Origin: Methanothermococcus okinawensis
GTDB taxonomy: Archaea > AGJL01 > Methanococci > Methanococcales > Methanococcaceae
Direction of reading: 5' to 3'
Assembly (NCBI GenBank): GCA_015661555.1
Contig: DQVW01000093.1
Coordinates: 1 to 13,916 of the forward strand
DNA length: 13,916 nucleotides
Part shown: positions 1-6,594 of the stretch, in pieces
Layout of the letters: every line of letters begins with the position of its first letter
Numbering within the stretch: position 1 is the stretch's first letter
The notes under the pieces: generated by a model
Seen by the model: only the letters and a program-made list of their open reading frames with translations
What the model was told of the DNA's origin: nothing
Databases searched by the model: none
Made by a program: the position numbers and the translations under genes

Positions 1-3
1 CAA

Positions 4-79
4 CCTAAGTGTTTCCACTTAGGCTATCACTCCGTTGCATAGATTAGGGGCGAATAGTCTATAGTATAGTTTCTAGCCT
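4..79. other. Inverted-repeat cluster, possible structured RNA or transcript end
   Basis: Three complementary segments are visible. A perfect 8-bp hairpin, CCTAAGTG / CACTTAGG with loop TTTC, lies at 4-23. A 6-bp stem (one G-U pair), AGATTA / TAGTCT, lies at 41-46 and 55-60. A longer-range 6-bp pairing, AGGCTA (21-26) with TAGCCT (74-79), encloses the second hairpin and competes with the 3' arm of the first. No coding frame, tRNA or rRNA is recognisable. It lies upstream of the TATA box at 118-126, so it is probably not part of the leader of the next gene. It may be the end of an upstream transcript or of a small RNA that begins outside the window. The pairing is observed; any function is inference. 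Confidence 0.3.
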
Positions 80-117
80 GGCAATAATACAATATGTGGG
101 TATATTAAATCTAAATC

Positions 118-126
118 TTTAAATAT
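118..126 (+). promoter_or_regulatory. TATA box for the DUF2098/SelA-like operon
   Basis: The sequence TTTAAATAT sits about 40 bases before the first ATG, just after a tandem AAATCT repeat (107-118). An archaeal TATA box usually lies about 25 bases upstream of transcription start, which would put the start near 145-150. That leaves a short leader carrying the Shine-Dalgarno sequence GGGTGA at 153-158. This is a pattern match only. Confidence 0.5.
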
Positions 127-162
127 CACCATGAGAGAGTTATCGTAAAAAAGGGTGAAAAG

Positions 163-444
163 ATGGTTGTGGCACTGGATGTTAGGGGTAGGGAGATATC
201 CCCTGGTTCCTATGTTAGGTACATAAATACAGGTACCTCAGGTATTGTAATGGATATCTTGGAAAAGGAGGGGGAGATCTGGGTACTTCTAGACAACAAC
301 CTTATGTATAGACCTGAGAAGTTGGAGGTTATTGAACATAAGAAGAGAAAGGATAGGGAGATGAAGGAGAAGATAGAAGATGTTCTTGAGAGGGAAGAGA
401 TAAAGGATATCGATACCAGTATAGATGCCTGTGGAGCAGGATAA
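163..444 (+). CDS. DUF2098 family protein, function unknown
   Basis: This 93-residue protein has an N-terminal part (about 1-58) rich in predicted beta strands, with a GxxVRYxNTGTxGxV stretch typical of the archaeal DUF2098 family. A charged, probably helical stretch (about 59-80) follows, and the protein ends in the small tail IDTSIDACGAG. The N-terminal pattern resembles small SH3-like barrel proteins, but that is a guess. The ATG is set by the Shine-Dalgarno GGGTGA four bases upstream. It is followed after 18 bases by the SelA-like PLP enzyme gene, which has its own GGTGA inside the gap. Co-transcription is therefore very likely, and the protein may be a partner of that enzyme. The single cysteine near the C-terminus (CGAG) is noteworthy. 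No biochemical role is known to me for this family. Confidence 0.85.
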   Translation: MVVALDVRGREISPGSYVRYINTGTSGIVMDILEKEGEIWVLLDNNLMYRPEKLEVIEHKKRKDREMKEKIEDVLEREEIKDIDTSIDACGAG

Positions 445-462
445 AAGAGATTCGGTGAGTTC

Positions 463-1539
463 ATGGTATCTCCTGAAATGGAGAGGATAAAAAGAGCTAG
501 AAGAATAATACTGGATATCATAGAGAATAAAGGGAGGGAGTACCTCTACGATTTAACAGGTATGGGTGGAGGATTTAACTTAAAAAAAAGAGACATGGAT
601 ATCCTGGATACCTATATTGGACCAGCCATCTTCTCAGAGAGGTTAAATAAGGTGGGACTTCAACATCTAGGGGGAGATCCAGAGGCTCACAGGGCAGTAG
701 GTTTTAACAGGACAACCTCTGCAATACTCTCCACCTTGATGGCACTGTCTAAAGATATAGAGGAGGTAGTACACTATCTACCTAGAAGACCCTCCCACCC
801 CTCAATTCCCAGAAGTTGTAAGTTACTGGATCTACCCTACTTTGAAAGTGATAAGATAGAGGAGGTAGTGAAAAGAATAGATGGAAGTACCTTAACTGTT
901 GTTACTGGAGCGACAATGGATCACAGGGTAATAGATCTAGAACACCTGAAAAAAATCCTCTCAAGGTGTAGGGAGAGAAATAGTATATCCCTTGTTGATG
1001 ACGCCTCGGGGGCAAGGTTGAGACTACTCTACAACCAGCCTCCAGCCCTGAAGTTAGGTGCCAACTTGGTAGTTACAAGTACAGATAAGTTGATGGATGG
1101 ACCAAGGGCAGGGTTACTAGCTGGAGATAGGAATCTAGTAGATACTATCTACGAGGAGGGTCTAAAGTATGGGTTGGAGGCCCAGGCTCCAATGTTGGCA
1201 GGTATGGTAAATGCACTGGAGAACTTCAGTCTTCAAAAGTTAAGGGAGGCATTTGAGAGGGCTAGGAGGATAGATCTAACACCCTTAATCTCCCTAGGTA
1301 TAGAGGTGGAGAGGAGGCCTACAGGTTTTGCCCTTACCTCACTTTCAGAGGAGGAGTCTGTAGAGTTGGCGTTGAAGCTCCTGGAGAGATACGGTATAAT
1401 AACCATCCCTGCAGTGGGAATGCCTGGGGCCAGTAAAACCCTTAGGATAGATCTCTGCTCCAAAGATGCCTACAGAGTATCTGACCAATATATAATCAAC
1501 GCCCTGATAGAATCCTATAGAGAGTTAAAGTTCCAATAA
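463..1539 (+). CDS. SelA-like pyridoxal phosphate enzyme, MJ0158 family
   Basis: This 358-residue fold-type I PLP enzyme resembles bacterial selenocysteine synthase SelA and the M. jannaschii protein MJ0158. The Schiff-base lysine is predicted to be K209 in TSTDKLMDGPRAG, which matches the SDKLLGGPQAG context of SelA. A VDDASGARL segment (178-186) supplies the acidic residue expected to contact the PLP ring nitrogen, and NRTTSAI (82-88) probably forms part of the phosphate pocket. From the literature, MJ0158 did not act as a selenocysteine synthase, and archaea use PSTK plus SepSecS for that step, so the substrate is unknown. The start ATG has GGTGA at 454-458. The gene follows the DUF2098 gene and its last 15 bases overlap the end of argH on the opposite strand. 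I am confident of the family and not of the reaction. Confidence 0.9.
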   Translation: MVSPEMERIKRARRIILDIIENKGREYLYDLTGMGGGFNLKKRDMDILDTYIGPAIFSERLNKVGLQHLGGDPEAHRAVGFNRTTSAILSTLMALSKDIEEVVHYLPRRPSHPSIPRSCKLLDLPYFESDKIEEVVKRIDGSTLTVVTGATMDHRVIDLEHLKKILSRCRERNSISLVDDASGARLRLLYNQPPALKLGANLVVTSTDKLMDGPRAGLLAGDRNLVDTIYEEGLKYGLEAQAPMLAGMVNALENFSLQKLREAFERARRIDLTPLISLGIEVERRPTGFALTSLSEEESVELALKLLERYGIITIPAVGMPGASKTLRIDLCSKDAYRVSDQYIINALIESYRELKFQ

Positions 1540-2979
1540 CTTTTTCTTAACATTCTCAATCTTCTCTATTTTATTATCAACCTCTTTTTCATAATCCTCT
1601 ATCCTCTTGAGGTAGGATCCTATAGCCCTTTTTACCTCCTCGGGGGCTGGACCCCCTATAACCTTTCTCACCTTAACGTTCTCCATGGGATCTAGGGCCC
1701 TCTCTATCTTCTCCCTCTCCAAGGTTAAGTTGTATTTTTTAAGTACCTCCTCCATTACATCAACTAGATCCCTCCCCTCCTCTATAGCCCTTCTAACAGC
1801 CTCTCCCACTATACCATGGGCACTTCTAAAGGATATGTTACACTCCCTTACAAGGGTATCTGCCAACTCCGTAGCTGTGGAGTAATTACCCTCTGCCAAC
1901 TCCCTCATCCTCTCCCTCTTAACCTTCAAGGTTCTTAACATCCCCTCCACCATCTCCAGGGTATCTAGGATGGTATAGACACTACTCCAGAGGAGGGGGG
2001 TTACCTCCTGTAGATCCCTGTTGTAGGTATTTGGCAGTGCCTTCAGGATGGTAAGTGCTGAGACCAGGTTTCCATTTAAGGTGGAGAGTTTTGCCCTGGC
2101 GATCTCTGCAACATCTGGGTTCTTCTTCTGGGGCATGATGGAGGAGGTGGAGGTGTAGGTATCTGATAACTCTATAACTCCAAACTCGTAGGTGGAGAAG
2201 AGTATTAGCTCCTCACATATCTTTGAGAGGTTTGTGCCAAGGATGGAGAGGTGTGCCATGGTCTCCAGGATGAAGTCCCTTGTGGATACACCGTCCATGG
2301 AGTTCTCAATGAGGCCCTCAAATCCCAGTAACTCCATGGTCCTTCTCCTGTCGATGTTGAAACCTGTTGTAGCCATGGCTCCACATCCCAGAGGTGAGAT
2401 ATTTATCCTCCTGTATCCATCTAGTAGTCGCTGGATATCCCTCTCCAACATGGAGAGGTAACTCAATAGGTGGTGTCCATAGGTTGTGGGCTGGGCATGT
2501 TGTAGGTGGGTGTATCCCACGAAGAGGGTCTCCAGGTGCTCCTCTGCCAGGGAGATTAGGGTCTTCTCCAGGTTTATCAGCTTCTTCAGTATAAGGAGTA
2601 CCTTCTCCCTCAGTGTCAACCTAATATCTGTGGCAACCTGGTCGTTTCTACTTCTACCTGTGTGCATCTTCCCGGCAACATCCTCCCCAAGTCTCCTTAT
2701 AAGTTCATTCTCGATTACCATGTGGATGTCCTCTAGGGAGGGATCTAGATCTAGAGCCTCCATCCCCTCCTTCCATATCTTTACTAGTTCCTCTATTATT
2801 CTCCTACCCTCCTCCTCTGGGATGATGCCCCTCTCCATCAACATTCTAGTATGGGCGATGTTACAGAGGATGTCACTTTCAAATATCTCTCTATCAAAGG
2901 GTAAGCTTGTGGTGTACTCTAACACCTTCCTCTCTGGGGTCTGGGAGAGGCGCCCCCTCCTTAAGATATTCTCACTCAA
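1525..2979 (-). CDS. argH: Argininosuccinate lyase
   Basis: The enzyme splits argininosuccinate into arginine and fumarate, the last step of arginine synthesis, in the cytoplasm. Hallmarks, numbered from the preferred start, are HTGRSRNDQ (106-114), GYTHLQHAQP (155-164), and the fumarase/lyase superfamily signature SSIMPQKKNPD (279-289), whose loop carries the catalytic serine. Length is about 484 residues, normal for the family. The frame extends to a TTG at 2994, but I prefer the in-frame TTG at 2979: it has GGTGGT (2983-2988) just upstream, and the protein then begins MSENILRRGRL, while the 2994 codon lacks a ribosome site. Both candidates are non-ATG. The gene stands alone, divergent from the RecJ-like gene and convergent with the SelA-like gene, overlapping it by 15 bases. 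Confidence 0.95.
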   Translation of the reverse strand: MSENILRRGRLSQTPERKVLEYTTSLPFDREIFESDILCNIAHTRMLMERGIIPEEEGRRIIEELVKIWKEGMEALDLDPSLEDIHMVIENELIRRLGEDVAGKMHTGRSRNDQVATDIRLTLREKVLLILKKLINLEKTLISLAEEHLETLFVGYTHLQHAQPTTYGHHLLSYLSMLERDIQRLLDGYRRINISPLGCGAMATTGFNIDRRRTMELLGFEGLIENSMDGVSTRDFILETMAHLSILGTNLSKICEELILFSTYEFGVIELSDTYTSTSSIMPQKKNPDVAEIARAKLSTLNGNLVSALTILKALPNTYNRDLQEVTPLLWSSVYTILDTLEMVEGMLRTLKVKRERMRELAEGNYSTATELADTLVRECNISFRSAHGIVGEAVRRAIEEGRDLVDVMEEVLKKYNLTLEREKIERALDPMENVKVRKVIGGPAPEEVKRAIGSYLKRIEDYEKEVDNKIEKIENVKKKLLEL

Positions 2980-3053
2980 GTTACCACCTATCAAATTTTT
3001 TATATGGTATGAGAAGCTTTATTCTTATTTTAAAATTAACACGGTGTTAAGGT
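2980..3053. promoter_or_regulatory. Divergent promoter region for argH and the RecJ-like gene
   Basis: This 74-base AT-rich gap contains two TATA-like elements. TTTTTTATAT at 2996-3005 is placed correctly for the + strand nuclease gene. TTAATTTTAAAATA, read on the - strand at 3026-3039, is placed for argH. Each would give a leader of roughly 25-30 bases. The + gene has GGTG at 3043-3046 as its ribosome site. Each TATA box lies close to the predicted start of the opposite transcript, so the two promoters probably interfere with each other. Confidence 0.45.
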
Positions 3054-4475
3054 ATGGAAACTTCTATGGAATTTCAACTGAGGAGGGCCAGGAAGAGGTT
3101 AATAGAGGAGAGGGAGGGAAGCATACTGGTATGCACCCATGTGGATACAGACGGTATTACATCTAGGGTTATCCTGGAGGAGTTATTCAGGAGGCTAGAG
3201 ATAGAGGGGGAGTTTAAATTTCTAAAACAGCTTAACATGGAGACCTTGGAGGAGATCTCCTTCAAGGATTACAACTTGGTTATCTTTGCAGACCTTGGTA
3301 GTGGACAGATGGATCTTATAAGGGAGAAGATAGAGGAGTGCAACCTAGAGGGAAGTAGGGATCACGGAGTAATTGTGTTAGATCACCACCTACCTGCTCC
3401 CTGTAAGGTCCCTGAGAATGTGATACATGTAAACCCCTGGAATGACAACCTAGACGGTGGAAGGGAGATCTGCGGGGCTGGTGTGGCCTATAAATTCGCC
3501 AAGCTGTGCAACCCCGAGAATACAGATCTGGCAAAGTACGCTATACTAGGTGCAGTGGGGGATATTCAAAATCTAGAGGGGAGTTTTAGAGGTATGAACA
3601 GGGAGATACTGGAGGATGCCAAGGTTAGGGGGGATGTTATAGAGTTCCCAGACCTTCAATTCTACGGCAAACACACCAGACCTATCTTTGTATCTATGAG
3701 ATACTTTACAGACGTTAGGACAGATCTGATGAACAACGACTCAAGGATATTGAACTTTATCAAGATGGTAAATAAAAAGTACAACCTGGAGATAGATCCT
3801 AGGGAGCCTATATGTAATCTTTCTCAGGGGGAGAAAAGTGCCCTTGGAAGTGAGTTTCTAAGTAGGTGTAACAGGTACGTCCCCCTCCCCTGGGTAAAGT
3901 ACCTACCAAAGGTGATCTTTGGGATGAGTTATGAGTTCAGGGGGGAGATGGTGATGACGCCCCTGAGAAACCTCGAGGAGTTCTCCACATGTATAAACGC
4001 CTGCTCACGATATGGAGACTACAAGACCCCCTTGGAGGTGCTAAAGGGGGACAGGGGGAAGTACTATAGGAGGATGTTCTACATGCTAAATAAACATAAG
4101 AGAAACCTCTTCAAGGCCCTGAAGTATATAAGGGATAGGGTGGAGATTGTACAGAGGGAGAAGTTCCAGTACTTTGAAATAGAGAGGGGTAAGGTGGAGG
4201 AGGGTATAGTTGGTATCGTAGCTGGGATGAGCTACTCCATAGAGGAGGTGGACTGGAAGAAACCTGTATTTGCACTGAAGGAGAGGAATGATGGGTACAA
4301 GGTGTCTGCAAGGTGTCCAAAACTACTTACCTTCGCCCAGGACATCAACCTTGCAGATGTTGTAAGTTACGCCTCCAGGAAGGTGGGAGGTGTTGGAGGG
4401 GGTCATAAATTCGCCTGTGGTGCCTATATTCCCTCCAAGGAGGACTTTATTAAGTATATTGAGAATAGACTTTAA
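3054..4475 (+). CDS. RecJ-like DHH family exonuclease (archaeal RecJ/GAN group)
   Basis: This 473-residue protein is in the DHH phosphoesterase superfamily. Visible metal-binding motifs are THVDTDG (28-34), FADLGSG with D80, DHH at 110-112, and GAVGD ending at D170. The C-terminal DHHA1 nucleic-acid-binding domain carries GGVGGGHKFACG (445-456). Archaeal relatives are single-strand-specific 5'-3' nucleases on DNA or RNA. One of them, Thermococcus GAN, binds the GINS/CMG replicative helicase, and M. jannaschii MJ0831 is a likely ortholog by size. A role in Okazaki fragment processing or repair is therefore an inference. The ATG is supported by GGTG seven bases upstream; an ATG four codons later is possible. 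The gene is single, and its last four bases overlap the convergent CBS gene. All core motifs are intact. Confidence 0.88.
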   Translation: METSMEFQLRRARKRLIEEREGSILVCTHVDTDGITSRVILEELFRRLEIEGEFKFLKQLNMETLEEISFKDYNLVIFADLGSGQMDLIREKIEECNLEGSRDHGVIVLDHHLPAPCKVPENVIHVNPWNDNLDGGREICGAGVAYKFAKLCNPENTDLAKYAILGAVGDIQNLEGSFRGMNREILEDAKVRGDVIEFPDLQFYGKHTRPIFVSMRYFTDVRTDLMNNDSRILNFIKMVNKKYNLEIDPREPICNLSQGEKSALGSEFLSRCNRYVPLPWVKYLPKVIFGMSYEFRGEMVMTPLRNLEEFSTCINACSRYGDYKTPLEVLKGDRGKYYRRMFYMLNKHKRNLFKALKYIRDRVEIVQREKFQYFEIERGKVEEGIVGIVAGMSYSIEEVDWKKPVFALKERNDGYKVSARCPKLLTFAQDINLADVVSYASRKVGGVGGGHKFACGAYIPSKEDFIKYIENRL

Positions 4476-5113
4476 TCCTGTCTCCTGGCAAACTTTGCAA
4501 CCCTCCTGGCGATAACAACTTCCCCTATTTTAATCAGGCCTGCAAAGAACTTCTCCAGGCCTCCACATGCCCAGAGGGCCTGACCAAAGGTTGTATTTTT
4601 TATTCTCTTCTCGTACTCCTCAGGAGTTATATCCTCTCCAGTGGTGTTTTTCGTTACCACTGCTGCAGCCTCCATAAGTTCCTCCCAGGTTATACCCTTC
4701 AACTCCCTCTCCAGGATCTTAAACAGTTTATACACTGGGATATCGTACAACTTTGCAAGGGTCTTTATTACATCGCAACACCTTACAACCCCTACTACCT
4801 TGTCCTCCTCGTTTAACACGGGAATACTTACCACCTTGTATTTTACAAACTTCATAACAGCCTCCCTTGCAGGATCCCTCTCCCTAACTGTTACCACCTT
4901 CTCGTAGGGGTACATAACCTCTGTAACAGGGATGGATCTATCCTCCACCACTGCAAGATCCACTGAGAGTACCAACCCCAACAGCCTATCCTCCTCGTCT
5001 AAGACTGGTGCACTGAACCTCTTCTTCCTATGCATAAGTTGAATAGCATCTTTAACGGAGTGATCCCTATACAACTTTAGAAAGTTGGTATCCATTAACG
5101 CCCTTACCTTCAT
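4472..5113 (-). CDS. CBS-pair protein with an unrecognised C-terminal region
   Basis: This 213-residue protein begins with two CBS domains (about 5-56 and 66-120), which usually bind adenine nucleotides or SAM derivatives and act as sensors. The rest (about 125-213) is not a domain I can name. It is largely helical, with a striking segment around 176-208: FGQALWACGGLEKFF, then a hydrophobic and basic helix ending RRVAKFARR. The segment could pack on a partner or a membrane surface, but no clear transmembrane helix is present. The ATG follows the polyferredoxin TAG directly (TAGATG), and GGGTG inside the polyferredoxin end (5122-5126) serves as ribosome site, so translation is probably coupled. 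I infer that the CBS pair reports energy or cofactor state to the polyferredoxin or to the redox enzyme it serves. C112, C113 and C183 are the only cysteines. Confidence 0.85.
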   Translation of the reverse strand: MKVRALMDTNFLKLYRDHSVKDAIQLMHRKKRFSAPVLDEEDRLLGLVLSVDLAVVEDRSIPVTEVMYPYEKVVTVRERDPAREAVMKFVKYKVVSIPVLNEEDKVVGVVRCCDVIKTLAKLYDIPVYKLFKILERELKGITWEELMEAAAVVTKNTTGEDITPEEYEKRIKNTTFGQALWACGGLEKFFAGLIKIGEVVIARRVAKFARRQD

Positions 5114-5875
5114 CTACTTTACACCCTCTACCTTTTTAATCTCAATTGCATGAACTGGACATACACTTTCACACCTTCCACAGAAGATACAGGATTTAAC
5201 ATCTATCTCAATGCCCTCCTCCACCTCCCTAATTATCCCTATGGGACATACAGAGATGCACACGAGGCACTTTACACACTTGCTGTTGTCTACCTTAATC
5301 TCCTTGTGGAAGGGTATCTCTCCCATCTCGTTCTCAACGGATATGGCACCCCTTGGACATACCCTCTCACAGGCTCTACATCCAACACAGCGATCTAAAT
5401 CCACCTTAAAACTCTTCCCCCTCTCAACCTCTATCGCCCCAGTTGGACAGAACCTACTACAGGTACCACACCTTACACATCTATCTAGGTCTATGTGGTA
5501 CCTCCTTAACCTTATAGTTCTATGTTCTACCTCAACCTCCCTTATCCTATAGATCAGGTTCTCTCCCTCTATCTCTCCAGTGCACTCCAGGATATCTATG
5601 GCATTTACAGGACAGGTTCTTGCACATATCTCGCACTTTACACATCTATCACTTACTATCTCAGCAGGGTTTTCTATAGAGGGTTTTACTATGGCCTCTA
5701 CTGGACACTGGTCGTAGCAGAGGGCACACCTTATACATTTCTTTGGAAGGATGTAGATGTACTTCTTAGAGATCCTCACTCCCTCAAGTATCTTGTATAC
5801 CTCCTCTTTATCAAGGGAGAGTTCTTTGGAGATCTTGGATAGGAGGGTCTCTATAGATCTTTTAACAGTGATCAT
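5114..5875 (-). CDS. Polyferredoxin with six [4Fe-4S] motifs
   Basis: This 253-residue protein has six CxxCxxCxxxCP motifs, at cysteines 47-57, 78-88, 133-143, 163-173, 200-210 and 229-239, so it should hold six [4Fe-4S] clusters and pass electrons along a chain. A 40-residue helical N-terminal extension, without signal peptide or membrane segment, precedes the first motif. Methanogen polyferredoxins of this type accompany hydrogenases, formylmethanofuran dehydrogenase or heterodisulfide reductase; EhaP is one relative of similar cluster number. No such enzyme gene lies in this window, so its partner is unknown. The gene leads a two-gene unit with the CBS protein. The ribosome site before the ATG is weak (GGTTATAGG directly adjoining it), perhaps because the leader carries the palindrome described separately. 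C97 lies outside the six motifs. Confidence 0.93.
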   Translation of the reverse strand: MITVKRSIETLLSKISKELSLDKEEVYKILEGVRISKKYIYILPKKCIRCALCYDQCPVEAIVKPSIENPAEIVSDRCVKCEICARTCPVNAIDILECTGEIEGENLIYRIREVEVEHRTIRLRRYHIDLDRCVRCGTCSRFCPTGAIEVERGKSFKVDLDRCVGCRACERVCPRGAISVENEMGEIPFHKEIKVDNSKCVKCLVCISVCPIGIIREVEEGIEIDVKSCIFCGRCESVCPVHAIEIKKVEGVK

Positions 5876-5880
5876 CCTAT

Positions 5881-5902
5881 AACCACTGTGGTTTTAAAAA
5901 CC
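5881..5902. promoter_or_regulatory. Candidate operator: compact palindrome before the polyferredoxin gene
   Basis: Bases 5881-5893 form a perfect inverted repeat, AACCAC-T-GTGGTT. The second half runs into GGTTTTAAAAACC (5890-5902), itself almost palindromic. The block therefore reads AACC / GGTT / AACC in alternating orientation. It lies between the start codon at 5875 and the TATA box at 5915-5924, around the predicted transcription start. That is where archaeal repressors commonly bind. Function is inferred from position and symmetry only. Confidence 0.4.
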
Positions 5903-5914
5903 TCTGTTACTCTT

Positions 5915-5924
5915 ATTATAAAAA
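5915..5924 (-). promoter_or_regulatory. TATA box for the polyferredoxin/CBS operon
   Basis: Read on the - strand the sequence is TTTTTATAAT, a good archaeal TATA box about 40 bases before the start codon. Transcription would begin near 5895, inside the palindromic block. It sits in the 52-base gap after the METTL5-like gene, which indicates that polyferredoxin/CBS is a transcription unit separate from the four genes upstream. Confidence 0.5.
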
Positions 5925-5927
5925 TCA

Positions 5928-6593
5928 TTATTCTATCCTGTAGATGTCCACAGGTATGTCCACGTACTTCTTACTGTGGAAGGTGTATATCCTAGGGATC
6001 CTAAATCTCGTCTCAAAGAGGTGGGTTATTTTTCTGCCCTTTTCCTGGATGTAATTTATTACAAAGTCCCTAGTTGAGGAGTTGTGGATGGTGTATACAA
6101 CGTCTCCTATCTCCAGCGCCTTCTCCAGGAATATCCTATCTGCATGTTTTTTCTGGGAGCCAAAGGGGGGATTCTGTATCACCACAACCTTCATCTCATC
6201 CTCTAGGTATCTCTCTATAAAACCTCTGTCTATCTCTTTGACATCCATCTCTAAAAAGAGTACAGTGTTGAAAATTTCCTCTAGATCTACACCTAAGTTT
6301 TTTATCACAGGTATTCTCTCCAACTTTTTCAGGTTCTTCCTTGCACACTCTACAGTCTCCCTGTCTATATCTATACCTAGGACCTTCCCTGCCCCAAGGA
6401 GTTTTGCCCCTATGGCCAACCTCCCAGTTCCACAACCTAGATCTAGAACAAAGTTACCCTCTATATCTCCTCTGGCAAAGAGGAGTAACTCACTGGCAAG
6501 CCTCCCTCCTATGGTATACTGCTCCAGGTGAGCTTTTGGATTTGGATGGGGATCCAGGCTGTCCAGTACTATCTCCAGGTACTTCTTCTTCAT
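5928..6593 (-). CDS. METTL5-like rRNA N6-adenine methyltransferase
   Basis: This 221-residue class I SAM-dependent methyltransferase has the SAM-binding DLGCGTG at 51-57, an acidic GIDID at 73-77 for the ribose, and the N6-adenine signature NPPFG at 141-145. The C-terminal half closely follows human METTL5: YTIHNSSTRDFV (167-178) and FRIPRIYTFHSKKYVDIPVDIYRI (197-220) align with its counterparts. METTL5 methylates A1832 of human 18S rRNA in the decoding region, with TRMT112 as partner. I infer that this protein modifies the equivalent 16S adenine. The ATG lies one base after the RIO2 stop codon, with GGTAAGGG inside the RIO2 end as ribosome site. Coupling to RIO2, a small-subunit maturation kinase, supports the ribosomal role. 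Confidence 0.9.
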   Translation of the reverse strand: MKKKYLEIVLDSLDPHPNPKAHLEQYTIGGRLASELLLFARGDIEGNFVLDLGCGTGRLAIGAKLLGAGKVLGIDIDRETVECARKNLKKLERIPVIKNLGVDLEEIFNTVLFLEMDVKEIDRGFIERYLEDEMKVVVIQNPPFGSQKKHADRIFLEKALEIGDVVYTIHNSSTRDFVINYIQEKGRKITHLFETRFRIPRIYTFHSKKYVDIPVDIYRIE

Positions 6594-6594
6594 G

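Noticed and set aside
1..60. CRISPR repeat or tRNA at the left edge
   Set aside because: The hairpin occurs once, without spaced copies, and no cloverleaf, T-loop motif or CCA end can be drawn.
463..1539. Annotation as true selenocysteine synthase (selA)
   Set aside because: Archaea make selenocysteinyl-tRNA through PSTK and SepSecS, and the MJ0158 relative lacked SelA activity. Likeness to SelA is at family level only.
2486..3166. Open frame of 226 codons on the + strand
   Set aside because: It lies almost wholly antisense to argH, its product is serine-rich and low in complexity, and it runs into the start of the RecJ-like gene in another frame. It is a shadow of the coding strand.
4472..5875. 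Part of an energy-converting hydrogenase (eha/ehb) operon
   Set aside because: Cluster number resembles EhaP, but no hydrogenase subunit or membrane protein gene is nearby, and the partner here is a CBS protein. Polyferredoxin repeats alone do not identify the complex.
6082..6531. Open frame of 149 codons on the + strand
   Set aside because: It is antisense to the METTL5-like gene, which has clear SAM-binding and NPPFG motifs, and it shows no family motif or ribosome site.
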